A stretch of 64,000 nt of DNA from an uncultured Bacteroidota bacterium (GTDB lineage: Bacteria > Bacteroidota > Bacteroidia > Flavobacteriales > Flavobacteriaceae). A model generated the notes under the pieces. The model saw only the letters and a list, made by a program, of their open reading frames with translations. It had not been told where the DNA came from and did not search any database. The DNA lies in contig CABXUL010000001.1 of assembly GCA_902515395.1 (NCBI GenBank), forward strand, positions 51,494 to 115,493, read 5' to 3'. Made by a program: the position numbers and the translations under genes. The stretch's first letter is position 1. Every line of letters starts with the position of its first letter. Below are positions 54,281 through 64,000 of the stretch, piece after piece.

Positions 54281-55603
54281 CTATTTAAACCCTATTTTTT
54301 CTGCTAGCAACATTGCCTTACCATCTGTTAGGCTGGCAACATAGCATGTTACGTTTAAAAGAGTTTCATATAAACTGTCCGAAGGGAGTAACTCATCTTC
54401 AGGGATTAATTCAAGCAACAACTCATCATAAGTGTTGGTCTTTTTATTGTAAGCATTTGCAGCAGCAGTAACAAATGCCTTAAGAAGAGAAGAGATTACT
54501 TTATAACCTAAAATTTCTTTTTGTACAACCTCTTCTGATTTATATATCTTGTCTATACTTAGATTAATGATGTCAGTGATTTGTGCCTTATATTGACTTC
54601 TTTCCATTAGAGCATCGCTAAAACTGCCCTCAAGTATTTGAGTTTCGTTTTCTTGAAAAATTGATACTGCATCTCTAATCAAACTATTTATTGACAGTGA
54701 TCTTAAATAGCTTAATCTCTGCTTCCTGTTTTGGAGTTTTGAATATTTTAGGGTATCAATATCATTTTTGACCAAGTTGATTAAGTACTCTAAAGCATAC
54801 TCCTCCTCAATCCATCCCAAGTGAATCCCATCCTCAAAATCTATAATTGTGTAGCAGATGTCATCAGCAGCTTCAACCAAATAGGCTAACGGATGTCTGT
54901 AAACCATTTTTTTGTCATTTAAATTTAGCTCAGTCATTAACTCTTTAAAAAAAGGTTCTTGGGCCTGGAAATAGCCAAATTTCTTATGTGCTACATGTGA
55001 GGTGGGTCGATAGGGAAGACTAGCTTTAGGGTATTTAATAAAAGCACCGAGGGTAGCATAGCTGAGTCTTAGTCCACCAGGAGTTCCTGGTTTACTTTGT
55101 GATAAAATTTTAAAGCCATTAGCATTTCCTTCAAAATGACATAGGTCTTGGTATTGTTTGTCTGTTAATTGATTTTTGTAATGGCTGCCATTTCCATGGG
55201 AAAAATAATGCCCAATAGCTTTTTCTCCACTGTGACCAAAAGGGGGATTTCCAATATCATGAGCCAAAGAAGCTGCAGCTACAATTGCTCCAAAGTCATT
55301 GATTTGGTATCCTAAATTATCTTTTAAATCAGGGTATTTTTGAAGGATATTTTTACCGGCCATTCTTCCTAAACTTCTTCCTACAACTGAAACCTCTAGA
55401 CTGTGAGTAAGTCTGGTGTGAACAAAGTCTGTTTGTGAAAAGGGAATGATCTGTGTTTTGTCCTGTAAACTTCTAAAAGCACTGGAGAATATAATCCGAT
55501 CGTAATCTACTTCAAATCCCAAACGGGTATCATCTTGGGTAATTCTTGGCCGGTCTTTTGTATCACCTAACCTTCTAAGCTTCAGTAGTTTATACCAGTT
55601 CAT
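54281..55603 (-). CDS. dgt: deoxyguanosinetriphosphate triphosphohydrolase
   Basis: 440 residues of the HD family. Seen: YDRIIFSSAFRSLQDKTQI, FVHTRLTHSLEVSVVGRSLG (His67), SLAHDIGNPPFGHSGE (HD at 115-116), and VEAADDICYTIIDFEDG supplying the last Asp ligand. Cleaves dGTP to deoxyguanosine and triphosphate, balancing the nucleotide pool that nrdA feeds. Cytoplasmic. Confidence 0.93.
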   Translation of the reverse strand: MNWYKLLKLRRLGDTKDRPRITQDDTRLGFEVDYDRIIFSSAFRSLQDKTQIIPFSQTDFVHTRLTHSLEVSVVGRSLGRMAGKNILQKYPDLKDNLGYQINDFGAIVAAASLAHDIGNPPFGHSGEKAIGHYFSHGNGSHYKNQLTDKQYQDLCHFEGNANGFKILSQSKPGTPGGLRLSYATLGAFIKYPKASLPYRPTSHVAHKKFGYFQAQEPFFKELMTELNLNDKKMVYRHPLAYLVEAADDICYTIIDFEDGIHLGWIEEEYALEYLINLVKNDIDTLKYSKLQNRKQRLSYLRSLSINSLIRDAVSIFQENETQILEGSFSDALMERSQYKAQITDIINLSIDKIYKSEEVVQKEILGYKVISSLLKAFVTAAANAYNKKTNTYDELLLELIPEDELLPSDSLYETLLNVTCYVASLTDGKAMLLAEKIGFK

Positions 55604-55813
55604 ACTTATTAAATGTTACCGAATTGTTAAAGCTAAAAATTTTAAATAACATTAATTTAAATTTAAACATTATCATTTAACATTAAAGTAAAATACTATT
55701 ACTAAATACCAAATACATTTGAAATAATTATAAAGATTTAGTTATCAAATCAAATTATTTTAATAATGACCTTTTTGCCCAATTTTTTAACAAATCTAAA
55801 CCTTAACTCTAAA

Positions 55814-57119
55814 ATGACAAATTTTAAATTTATTCCTTTAATTACTATTTTATCTTTAATTATTTCTTGCTCTGGCGATGACGATCCAGTAATAGAATAT
55901 GTAACAGTTACTGAAACAGTAACAGAAACTGAAACCGTCGTAGTAGATCCCTATGCTGATACGACATTAGAGGGTAATATTACCTCTGATACAACACTAG
56001 ATGCCTCAAAAATCTGGTTATTAAAAGGACGCGTTTCTGTAGTTAGTGGTTCTACATTAACTATTCCTGCTGGAACAATCATTAAAGCTGCATCGGGTAC
56101 TGGAGCTGATGCCACCACTTTGATTATAGCTAGAGGAGGGAAAATTATTGCCAATGGAACGGCAAATGCTCCGATTATCATGACCTCAGTATCAGATAAT
56201 ATAGGTGTTGGGGGAACTTATCCTTCAAGCGGCCCCGCTTTAGGTGTTGATACTAGAGGGCTTTGGGGAGGCTTATTAATTCTTGGTAATGCTCCTTGTT
56301 CTTTTTTCTGGAGATGTAGCTGAGCTACAAATCGAGGGAATTCCAACTTCAGACATTAATGGTCTTTATGGAGGAACAAATCCAGCAGACGATTCGGGGT
56401 CTATTGAATATCTTTCTATCCGTCATGGCGGTGCTGAGATTGGTGAGGGAAATGAAATTAATGGTCTTACACTTGGAGGTGTTGGGTCTGGAACTAAAAT
56501 TAACCATGTTGAAGTGGTTGCAAACGTTGATGATGGTATTGAATTTTTTGGGGGAACAGTAAATGCCTCAAATCTTCTTGTTTGGGGACAGGGAGATGAT
56601 GCGATAGATATTGATCAAGCATACGCAGGAACAATTGTCGGAGCAATGGTCATATTGACTGACGCCTCAGATCACGGTTTCGAGGTAGATGGTCCTGAGG
56701 GATCGGCAGCTGGGAGCTTTACACTTAAAAATGTAACAGTTCTTGGGGCAACTAAAGCATGCAGCGCTTTGGGAGTTAATGGAGAAATGGCTGATTTTAG
56801 AAAAGCAGCTACAGGAAGTTTATCAAACATTCTATTTAAAGACTTTTCAGGAGGTAAAGACGTGGAGTTAGATGCTTCAGCTGATGCGGCCTCATACACT
56901 GCTGGAACCTTGACTTTTGCCAATATTGATGTTATGCATCCAGTAAGTGATGGAGTAGTCTGTTCCGATGTTGAAACACTTAACCAGATTTTTGATGACA
57001 AATCTGACGAAAGTTCATTTGAAGCTGATGCCTCAACTTTTGCTGAGGTAGTCATAGAACAACAGGCAGGAAATGGAGTAGATTCATCTATTTTTTCATG
57101 GACATTTTATGCGAGGTAG
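55814..57119 (+). pseudogene. frameshifted lipoprotein with right-handed repeat domain
   Basis: Two overlapping frames are one gene. The first starts at ATG 55814 with lipobox ISC followed by SGDDDP, and runs to GLWGGLLILGNAPCSFF before a premature stop at 56321. The second frame continues from SGDVAELQIEGIPTSDINGLYGG to the end at 57119. Removing one T from the TTTTTT run at 56302-56307 restores a single frame (NAPCSFSGDVAE). The protein belongs to a family of secreted flavobacterial proteins rich in GSIEYLSIRHGG repeats. It stands directly before a TonB-dependent receptor of the type it usually accompanies. Frameshift is seen; mutation, phase switch and sequencing error all remain possible. 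Confidence 0.8.
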
Positions 57120-57147
57120 GTGGATGTAAATAACTTTCTTAATAACA

Positions 57148-57180
57148 AGTGTTTGGGGACCTCTCCAAACACTTTTTTTT
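57148..57180 (+). terminator. rho-independent terminator
   Basis: Perfect 9-bp stem AGTGTTTGG / CCAAACACT followed by eight T residues, 29 bases after the lipoprotein stop. It separates the lipoprotein from the receptor gene. Confidence 0.88.
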
Positions 57181-57208
57181 GTTATAAATTTCACTCACAA
57201 ACTATTCA

Positions 57209-60046
57209 ATGCAATTAAATTTTCTTCTTAATTTCTTTCTTTTATTTTTCACCCCTTTTTTTTTGTTGGGTCAGGTCGGAATAACAGGTACTGTAATCGA
57301 TGGGGATTTTAACGAACCTCTTCCCTTTGCCAATATTCTTATAAAAGAAACTGGGGATGGAGTTACCTCAGATTTTGATGGGAAATATTCATTTGAATTG
57401 GAGCAGGGAATTTACACCCTTCAGTTCTCTTTTGTAGGATATGAAACCAAAATTGTTACTCAAATTCAAGTTAAGGGAAATGAATTCACAATTACTGATG
57501 TTGTTTTAAATTCCATCGCTCAAGGTTTGGAGGAAGTAATTGTGACAGTTGAAGCTAGTCGGAATACCGATGCATCTGTTTTAGAGATACAGAGAAAATC
57601 TGCTAGTTTATTGGACGGAATTTCTGCTCAGGCATTCAGAAAAATAGGTGCTAGTGATATTGCCGGTGCAGTAAAAAGTGTCCCGGGTGTATCCGTGCAA
57701 GGTGGAAAATATGTTTATGTACGAGGACTGGGAGATCGTTATTCTAAGTCTATTTTAAATGGAGTGGATATTCCAGGTTTAGATCCTGATCGAAATACCC
57801 TTCAAATGGACCTCTTTCCAACTAATATGCTCTCCAACGTTTTGGTTATCAAATCTGCAAGAGGAGATTTGCCCGCCGATTTTACAGGTGGAGTAATAGA
57901 CATTATCACCAAAGATTTTCCAAGTAAAGAAGAGTTTTCTGTTTCCTTAAATATGGGTTACAATCCAGATATGCATTTCAATGATAACTATCTATCATAC
58001 CAGGGAGGAAGTACAGACTTTTTAGGCTTTGATGACGGTTCAAGAAAGAATAAAATTGCCAATAGTTTATTGGGAAATGCATTTGATCCTAGATTAAATA
58101 GCGCTGAATCAACTCTTAATCTTGTCAATCGAGTCAGCAATCAATTTGATCCTCAAATGGCTCCAAAAGTATCCAATAGTGGAATGAATTTTGGCTTAGG
58201 TATTACATATGGTAATCAAATTAATTTTGAAAACGGAAATTCTATTGGAGTATTAGGATCTTTATCATACAAAAATGAACAGACCGTTTATGAAAACACT
58301 CAAGATAATCTTTACAACTTTAGCCCTGACAAAAGTGTATTAAATTTCGAGCAAAACCGTATTCAATATGGAACTATTGGAGGAAACAATATTATTCTGA
58401 GTGGTCTTTTTGGATTGACCTATAAGACCAAGGCTTCGAAATACAAATTCAATGGCTTGTATATTCAAAATGGGGAGAGTACTTCTGGAAGCTTTAGACA
58501 ACTAACCAGATTTTCTGATTTTATAGACTTTAATAAGTTTAACCTCGAATACAATGAAAGAAGTATTTCGAATGGCATGTTTTCAGGCTTGCACAATCTC
58601 AATAAATATAATTTAAAATTAGAGTGGACACTTTCTGGAACCCTAGCCAAAGTTCATGACAAAGATGTTAGAAACACAACTTTCCAAGATGAAGAAGGCG
58701 TTTTTAGTTTCCAGGAAAATACTCAACCCAAAAGAATATGGAGAACACTAGATGAAAATAATTTGGTTGCCAAAATTGACTTTACAAAAAAAATTGAATT
58801 TTTAAATTCGGATGCCATCTTAAAATTCGGATTATTTGGTTCATCAAAAGAAAGAGATTTTTCTATTGCGCAGTTCTCGGTGAGTTCAAATTACACATCT
58901 GAGAGTGATTGGGATAACTATGGTGGGGATCCAAATCAGATTTTTAAACCTAACAATCTAATAGGACCTAATAATGATAAGGGAACCTTCGTTAATCCTC
59001 AAACAACAATTATTCAAGATGCAAATATTTTCAATGCTAGACAACAAAATATTGCGGCCTATGTTTCAAATGAATTTAATTTCTCAGAAAAATTTAAATC
59101 AATTATTGGTTTAAGATTAGAGGATTATCAGGTATTTTACACTGGTGAAAATAGTCAGTTGGGTCAAGTTTTTAACAATGAAAATATTATAAGTAATATT
59201 AATTTGTTTCCCTCGTTAAATGTTATTTACAATTTAAAAGAAAATAAAAATCTGAGATTGGCCTATTCGCTTACCACTGCCAGACCCAGTTTTAAGGAGG
59301 CATCTATTGCCGAGATTTTTGACCCACTATCCAATTTGTTTTTCATTGGAAACATTGATATCCGTCCTACATATATTGATAATTTTGACATTCGTTACGA
59401 GGCTTTTGGCGAAAATGCAGAATTATTTGCCATAAGTACATTTTATAAAAATCTTACTGATCCAATAGAAATAGCTTTTGTGGCGGCCTCTTTTTCAAAC
59501 TACAAACCATTGAATTTAGAAACGGCAAATGTTTTTGGATTAGAAATTGAATTGAGAAAAGATCTGAGTACTTTATTTTCAATTCTAGAAAATTGGAGAA
59601 TAAACTTCAATGGCTCCTACATTATATCTGATGAGAAATACAGTGAGGATGAATTGAAATTGAGAAGGCTAGGTTTACGGGAGGGTCAAACATTGGGGAC
59701 TTCGAGACCACTTCAGGGTCAATCCCCATATCTGATTAACGCAGGAGTTGAATACAATATTCAAGAAAAAGGATTCCAAGGTGGACTTTTTTACAACGTT
59801 CAAGGAAAAACATTACAAGTTGTTGGTAATGGTTTTTACCCAGATGTATATACCATGCCATTTAATAGTCTTAACTTTAATGTAATTAAACAATTAAAAA
59901 AAAACAGAACGTTGACTTTTAAAGTAACAAACCTTTTAAATGATAAACGAGAGAGCAACTTTATTGGCTTTAATGAGGAGCAAAGGTATTTTAGCCTTCG
60001 TCATATAGGAAGGACTTTTTCTTTTAATTATGCTGTTCGATTTTAA
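57209..60046 (+). CDS. TonB-dependent receptor with carboxypeptidase-like N-terminal domain
   Basis: 945 residues. Signal peptide (FLLFFTPFFLLGQ), carboxypeptidase regulatory-like domain (GVTGTVIDGDFNEPLPFANILIKE-type, ending FSFVGYETK), then plug with VSVQGGKYVYVRGLGDRYSKS and PGLDPDRNTLQMDLFP, and a barrel ending in the aromatic F of NYAVRF. It is not a SusC type. The GLGDRYS plug form goes with the secreted repeat lipoprotein family found just upstream. Imports an unknown ligand across the outer membrane. Confidence 0.92.
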   Translation: MQLNFLLNFFLLFFTPFFLLGQVGITGTVIDGDFNEPLPFANILIKETGDGVTSDFDGKYSFELEQGIYTLQFSFVGYETKIVTQIQVKGNEFTITDVVLNSIAQGLEEVIVTVEASRNTDASVLEIQRKSASLLDGISAQAFRKIGASDIAGAVKSVPGVSVQGGKYVYVRGLGDRYSKSILNGVDIPGLDPDRNTLQMDLFPTNMLSNVLVIKSARGDLPADFTGGVIDIITKDFPSKEEFSVSLNMGYNPDMHFNDNYLSYQGGSTDFLGFDDGSRKNKIANSLLGNAFDPRLNSAESTLNLVNRVSNQFDPQMAPKVSNSGMNFGLGITYGNQINFENGNSIGVLGSLSYKNEQTVYENTQDNLYNFSPDKSVLNFEQNRIQYGTIGGNNIILSGLFGLTYKTKASKYKFNGLYIQNGESTSGSFRQLTRFSDFIDFNKFNLEYNERSISNGMFSGLHNLNKYNLKLEWTLSGTLAKVHDKDVRNTTFQDEEGVFSFQENTQPKRIWRTLDENNLVAKIDFTKKIEFLNSDAILKFGLFGSSKERDFSIAQFSVSSNYTSESDWDNYGGDPNQIFKPNNLIGPNNDKGTFVNPQTTIIQDANIFNARQQNIAAYVSNEFNFSEKFKSIIGLRLEDYQVFYTGENSQLGQVFNNENIISNINLFPSLNVIYNLKENKNLRLAYSLTTARPSFKEASIAEIFDPLSNLFFIGNIDIRPTYIDNFDIRYEAFGENAELFAISTFYKNLTDPIEIAFVAASFSNYKPLNLETANVFGLEIELRKDLSTLFSILENWRINFNGSYIISDEKYSEDELKLRRLGLREGQTLGTSRPLQGQSPYLINAGVEYNIQEKGFQGGLFYNVQGKTLQVVGNGFYPDVYTMPFNSLNFNVIKQLKKNRTLTFKVTNLLNDKRESNFIGFNEEQRYFSLRHIGRTFSFNYAVRF

Positions 60047-60061
60047 AATTAAAAGGCTTAC

Positions 60062-62338
60062 TTGGAAAATATTTACTTATACATTGTTGTTTTATTGACC
60101 CTGCTTGCCATAGGAGATTTGATTGTTGGTGTAAGTAATGATGCGGTTAACTTTCTAAATTCTGCAATTGGCTCAAAAGCCATCTCTTTCAGAAATATCA
60201 TGATTCTTGCAAGTTTGGGAATTGCACTTGGGGCTCTTTTCTCGAGTGGAATGATGGAAGTTGCCAGAAAAGGAATATTTAATCCAGGGTCATTTTATTT
60301 TGAGGATATTATTTTCATTTTTATGGCAGTAATGATGACTGATATCCTTTTATTGGATTTTTTCAATACTTTGGGTATGCCTACATCAACAACAGTATCA
60401 ATTGTATTTGAATTACTTGGAGCTGCAGTAGTTATGGCAATGATTAAAATATTTGCCAATTCAGGAAATCTAACTGAATTATCTACCTACATCAATACAG
60501 ATAAAGCAACTCAAATTATTTTAGGAATATTGCTTTCTGTCTTTATTGCCTTTACAATCGGAGCTTTAGTTCAATGGATTTCAAGGGCATTACTTTCTTA
60601 TGATTTTCTTTCTAAATCCAAGTGGATCAGTGCAATATTTGGAGGTTTATCCTTGGCTGCTATTAGCAATTTTATTTTGATTAAAGGAATCAAGGGTACA
60701 CCTTATTCTGGAATTCAATATGATTTATTAAATGGACAAACAATTAATGGGTTTCTGGACAGCAATTCTTTAGTGGTTAATGTAGTTAGTCTTATCTTCT
60801 GGTATTTATTCTCGTATGTATTAATTCGTGTTTTCAAAACAGATATCTATAAAGTAATTATTGGGGTCGGTACTTTTGCTTTGGCATTGGCATTTGCTGG
60901 TAACGACTTAGTTAATTTTATTGGAGTCCCCGTTGCTGCTTATCAGTCTTATGATGCATGGTTGAGTTCTGGAATTGCTGCCGATGAGTTTAGTATGGAG
61001 GTGCTTTCTAATAAGGTGTCTACTCCAACTATTTTTCTTTTTGTATCAGGCTTAATTATGGTCCTCACCCTTTGGTTCTCTTCAAAGGCAAAGAAAGTTG
61101 TTAAAACATCTCTTGATTTATCTGATCAAAATGATATAAAAGAAAGATTTAAACCTAACCTATTATCAAGATCATTGGTTCGGTTTTTTATTTGGTTAAA
61201 TCAATATTTTTCAAATTTAGTTCCTATCTCAGTTAATGAAAAAATTAATAACTCATTTAGTCTTTCTAATAATGAAGGGGTTGTTAAAGATCCAAACGCT
61301 CCATCTTTTGATACCCTGCGAGCATCAATCAACCTGACAGTTGCTGCAATTCTTATTTCTATTGCAACTTCTTTGAAGCTTCCACTTTCTACTACTTATG
61401 TAACTTTTATGGTTACGATGGGAACTTCATTAGCTGATCGTGCTTGGGGATCAGATAGTGCGGTATACAGGGTTGCAGGTGTAATTAATGTGATAGGTGG
61501 TTGGTTTTTTACTGCTTTAAGTGCTTTTGTTGTCTGTGGAATTATAGTTTATTTGATTCACTATGGTGGATTTACTTCGATTTTAATCATTTTAAGTATT
61601 ATTTTACTTCTTATTGGCAGAAATTTTATTAGTCATAGAAAAGATAGTCAAAAACAGGAAGCTGCAGCTAAAGTACTGATATCCGAAAGCGAATCTTTTG
61701 AGGGTGTTATAAAGGAAAGTGCAAGAAATATTGCTAATGTAATTGGAAAAACTTATCAAATATATTCTACTATAATTAGAGGATTATCTCATTACGATTT
61801 AAAGACTCTCTCCATTGCGAAGAAGGATGTTGATCAATTGTATGATGAAGTCAATGACTTAAGAAATGGAGTATTTTACTTCTTAAAGGGTAGCAAAGAA
61901 ACAAGTGTGTCATCTGGTCGATTTTATATTTCTTTACTTGGAGTTATTTACGACTTGGTTGAAGATTTGTCTTACCTGTCTAATGTGAGCTATAAACATG
62001 TGAACAACAATCATAGTGGGTTAAAAAAGACTCAAATTCAAGACTTAAATGAAATATATGAATCTTTATCTTCGGTGTTTAAAGAAGGAATAGAGGCATT
62101 TAGTTTAGAGTTTAGTGAAAAAGAATTTCAGGATGTATTAGTTCAAAAGTCAGAAAATTTTGACTTACTCAATTCAAAAATTGACGCTCAAATATTACGA
62201 ACTCAATCAGAAACAAGTCCCAAAACTACAGCTCTTTATTTTAATATGTTGATTAGAACTAAAGACCTGATCTTACACAAATATAGTTTAATTGAAGAAT
62301 TCTTTCAGGTTAGCAAAGATGTAAAATCTAAAAAGTAA
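60062..62338 (+). CDS. PiT-family inorganic phosphate transporter with PhoU-like tail
   Basis: 758 residues from TTG at 60062, supported by the match of ENIYLYIVVLLTLLAIGDLIVGVSNDAVNF to the family N terminus. Two inverted PiT halves carry GVSNDAVNFLNSA and AFAGNDLVNFIGVPVAA. About 12 helices, then a soluble C-terminal region of ~200 residues (after about 560) with helical PhoU-like character (ISESESFEGVIKESARNIANVI). Uses a cation gradient to import phosphate. It is 16 bases after the receptor gene. Confidence 0.9.
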   Translation: MENIYLYIVVLLTLLAIGDLIVGVSNDAVNFLNSAIGSKAISFRNIMILASLGIALGALFSSGMMEVARKGIFNPGSFYFEDIIFIFMAVMMTDILLLDFFNTLGMPTSTTVSIVFELLGAAVVMAMIKIFANSGNLTELSTYINTDKATQIILGILLSVFIAFTIGALVQWISRALLSYDFLSKSKWISAIFGGLSLAAISNFILIKGIKGTPYSGIQYDLLNGQTINGFLDSNSLVVNVVSLIFWYLFSYVLIRVFKTDIYKVIIGVGTFALALAFAGNDLVNFIGVPVAAYQSYDAWLSSGIAADEFSMEVLSNKVSTPTIFLFVSGLIMVLTLWFSSKAKKVVKTSLDLSDQNDIKERFKPNLLSRSLVRFFIWLNQYFSNLVPISVNEKINNSFSLSNNEGVVKDPNAPSFDTLRASINLTVAAILISIATSLKLPLSTTYVTFMVTMGTSLADRAWGSDSAVYRVAGVINVIGGWFFTALSAFVVCGIIVYLIHYGGFTSILIILSIILLLIGRNFISHRKDSQKQEAAAKVLISESESFEGVIKESARNIANVIGKTYQIYSTIIRGLSHYDLKTLSIAKKDVDQLYDEVNDLRNGVFYFLKGSKETSVSSGRFYISLLGVIYDLVEDLSYLSNVSYKHVNNNHSGLKKTQIQDLNEIYESLSSVFKEGIEAFSLEFSEKEFQDVLVQKSENFDLLNSKIDAQILRTQSETSPKTTALYFNMLIRTKDLILHKYSLIEEFFQVSKDVKSKK

Positions 62339-62339
62339 A

Positions 62340-62693
62340 TTAAATATCGTTGAGGACTAGTTTATTTTTATTTCCCCATTCAACTTTATTTAAAACAACG
62401 TTATCTTGGTAAACAACTTCGATGAGATTGTCTTCCTTCCAAAAAAACCATTGCCCGTTTTTCTTCCCTAGTAAGTAGGATCCCATTGCAATTTTTTCAC
62501 CTTTTTCGCTATAACTGATCCACTTTCCATGAAGTTTATTTTTTTTGAGAAATCCAGTCTGTGCAATTTCTCCATTTTCGTGATAGGTAACTACTTTAGT
62601 TAATTTTCCCTCAAGAGTAAACTTTGGAGCTTCTTTTTGCTGAGCGCTTAACGATAGTGTGGCTATTAAGGCAATAAATATTAAATTTCTCAT
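62340..62693 (-). CDS. secreted MORN-repeat-variant protein
   Basis: 117 residues with a signal peptide (LIFIALIATLSLSAQ). The rest contains repeats of the MORN/YwqK type: YHENGEIAQTGFLKKNKLHGKW, YSEKGEKIAMGSYLLGKKNGQW. Such proteins are often labelled toxin-antitoxin YwqK-like, but nothing here supports a toxin partner. Function unknown. It meets the phosphate transporter tail to tail with one base between. Confidence 0.75.
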   Translation of the reverse strand: MRNLIFIALIATLSLSAQQKEAPKFTLEGKLTKVVTYHENGEIAQTGFLKKNKLHGKWISYSEKGEKIAMGSYLLGKKNGQWFFWKEDNLIEVVYQDNVVLNKVEWGNKNKLVLNDI

Positions 62694-62799
62694 AATCTGA
62701 ACTTTTAGACATTCGTCACAAACTTACAAAAAATTTACATTTAGTTAACATTAAATTTACATAAGAATAATAATTAATTGGAAATCAGTATATTAATAA

Positions 62800-62834
62800 C
62801 AAAAAAAGCGCTTATTCAATAGTGAATAAGCGCT
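62800..62834 (-). terminator. rho-independent terminator of nrdA (bidirectional)
   Basis: A perfect 12-bp inverted repeat AGCGCTTATTCA / TGAATAAGCGCT with a 4-base loop, flanked by A and T runs on both sides. It lies 23 bases beyond the nrdA stop on the minus strand. Confidence 0.9.
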
Positions 62835-62856
62835 AAAAAAAAGTAAATCTATAAAT

Positions 62857-64000
62857 TTATGAGCCGCACATTAGGCAGTCATCGTCTTCATTTTTTTTTG
62901 ACTGCTCCAACATTTGTTTGAGTTCTTCAGGATCAAGTGGCTCTGCTACTACATCTGCTTTAGTTTCACTTTGAGATAAAGCAGCTATGGACGATGCAGT
63001 AGTTGTTTTTTCATTAACGGAAACTGAAGATCCGGTTAAGTTTTTCTCAACTTCTTTTTCCGCTTTGGTATTATCCAATGTAAACTTAATGGCATCTACA
63101 GCTGATTTTGTTCTTAGATAATACATACCAGTTTTGAGTCCAGACTTCCAAGCATAAAAATGCATTGACGTTAGTTTTGCCATAGTTGCACCTTCCATAA
63201 AGAGATTTAGCGATTGAGATTGATCAATAAAGTATCCACGATGTCTTGACATGTCGATTATATCCTTCATACTCATCTCCCAAACAGTTTTATAAAGTTC
63301 TTTAACATCGTCAGGAATTCCATTTATTTTCTGGATTGATCCATTGGCTTGCATCAATTGTTGTTTCATGTCTTCGTTCCAAAGCCCAAGGTTGACAAGG
63401 TCTTCCAATAAGTGTTTATTTACAACAATAAATTCTCCAGATAGGACTCTACGCGTATATATATTAGAGGTATAGGGCTCGAAACACTCGTTGTTACCTA
63501 GAATTTGAGAGGTTGATGCTGTTGGCATGGGTGCTACAAGTAATGAGTTTCTTACCCCATGTTTTTTAACTTTTTTCCTTAAATCTGCCCAGTCCCATCT
63601 TCCACTGAGTTCCTCATCTTTAATTCCCCATAAATTATGTTGGAATTCTCCCTTAGACATAGGAGATCCTTTATAAGATTTATAAGCACCATCTTTTTCA
63701 GCCTCCTCAACTGATGCAGTTACCGCAGCGAAGTAAAGGGTTTCAAAAATTTCCTGATTTAAAGTTTTTGATTCTTCACTAGTAAACGGAAGCCTCATTT
63801 TAATAAATGTATCTGCCAAACCCTGAACACCAAGTCCTATAGGACGATGTCTCATATTGGAATTTTCTGCTTCCTTGACTGGGTAGTAATTACGATCAAT
63901 TACCCTATTCAGATTTTTTGTTACCCTTTTTGTTACATCGAATAATTCATCGTGATTGAATTTGCCATTTTCTACAAACATATTTAAGGCAATAGATGCT
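62857..64000 (-). CDS. nrdA: ribonucleoside-diphosphate reductase alpha subunit, class I (5' end cut by window)
   Basis: The frame is open to the right edge ([14 protein letters not shown]), so only the C-terminal ~380 residues are present. Active-site loop NNECFEP and MPTASTSQ are seen, then [15 protein letters not shown], an Ala/Ser/Thr-rich linker with many Glu, and a C-terminal CLMCGS pair for reduction by thioredoxin. Reduces ribonucleotides to deoxyribonucleotides with the small subunit NrdB, outside the window. The internal ATG at 63981 is not the true start. Confidence 0.96.
   Translation of the reverse strand, partial: ASIALNMFVENGKFNHDELFDVTKRVTKNLNRVIDRNYYPVKEAENSNMRHRPIGLGVQGLADTFIKMRLPFTSEESKTLNQEIFETLYFAAVTASVEEAEKDGAYKSYKGSPMSKGEFQHNLWGIKDEELSGRWDWADLRKKVKKHGVRNSLLVAPMPTASTSQILGNNECFEPYTSNIYTRRVLSGEFIVVNKHLLEDLVNLGLWNEDMKQQLMQANGSIQKINGIPDDVKELYKTVWEMSMKDIIDMSRHRGYFIDQSQSLNLFMEGATMAKLTSMHFYAWKSGLKTGMYYLRTKSAVDAIKFTLDNTKAEKEVEKNLTGSSVSVNEKTTTASSIAALSQSETKADVVAEPLDPEELKQMLEQSKKNEDDDCLMCGS

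Noticed and set aside
56672-57055. 127-codon minus-strand frame inside the frameshifted lipoprotein
   Set aside because: It is Ser/Ala-rich antisense of the GSIE/DGIE repeat region and has no independent support.
62340-62693. YwqK-type antitoxin of a toxin-antitoxin pair
   Set aside because: It has a signal peptide, and its neighbours are a phosphate transporter and nrdA. The label would rest on MORN-like repeats alone.
1-64000. CRISPR array, prophage or intact insertion sequence
   Set aside because: No regularly spaced repeats, no transposase, phage structural gene or complete integrase was seen. The only integrase-like sequence is the 96-residue piece on SdhA.

Overview
The window is AT-rich chromosomal DNA from a member of the Bacteroidetes, most likely a marine flavobacterium. 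Supporting signs are a SusC/SusD pair, a PorP/SprF-type protein beside a large surface protein with a gliding-motility (CHU_C) sorting domain, SdhC-SdhA-SdhB of the Bacteroidetes type, many MKK...FSQ-like signal peptides and lipoboxes, few Shine-Dalgarno sites, and at least one promoter of the TTTG-N19-TAnnTTTG type. Both window ends cut genes: a ThuA-like gene on the left and nrdA on the right.

Region 1 (1-23 kb) looks like a glycan-use region for a sulfated, probably xylose-containing polysaccharide. It has two ThuA-like proteins, xylulokinase, xylose isomerase and an MFS sugar permease in one run, then a DUF1080 (3-keto-disaccharide hydrolase family) protein. Four exported sulfatases follow, with a Tat-type Gfo/Idh/MocA oxidoreductase and a SusD/SusC pair on the opposite strand. 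No classical glycoside hydrolase or polysaccharide lyase is recognisable. ThuA, Gfo/Idh/MocA and DUF1080 together suggest sugar oxidation and keto-sugar cleavage in place of plain hydrolysis; this is an inference.

Region 2 (23-30 kb) is accessory: a DUF819 membrane protein, an alpha/beta hydrolase, several small secreted proteins of unknown function, a cupredoxin fragment and an NTF2-like gene broken by an in-frame TGA. A family of short repeats is scattered between these genes. The region ends at tRNA-Asn and a previously uncalled 29-residue peptide with 11 cysteines. Region 3 (30-36 kb) holds a planctomycete-type cytochrome/DUF1592 protein fused to a DUF2231 membrane domain and its DUF1552 partner, then small membrane proteins.

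Region 4 (36-64 kb) is mostly housekeeping: rseP, a Sco1-like protein with a P19/Tp34-like metal-binding protein, aminopeptidase P, sdhCAB, a lectin-domain T9SS substrate with its PorP/SprF partner, tRNA-Gln, a DUF2723 membrane protein, a thioredoxin-fold protein without CXXC, a metallophosphoesterase, dGTPase, a frameshifted lipoprotein followed by a TonB-dependent receptor, a PiT phosphate transporter and class I ribonucleotide reductase. The most unusual object is sdhA. It carries about 95 extra N-terminal residues that look like the arm DNA-binding domain of a tyrosine recombinase, and four TGTACCT repeats lie just upstream. This suggests the fossil of a mobile-element integrase fused in frame to a TCA-cycle enzyme.
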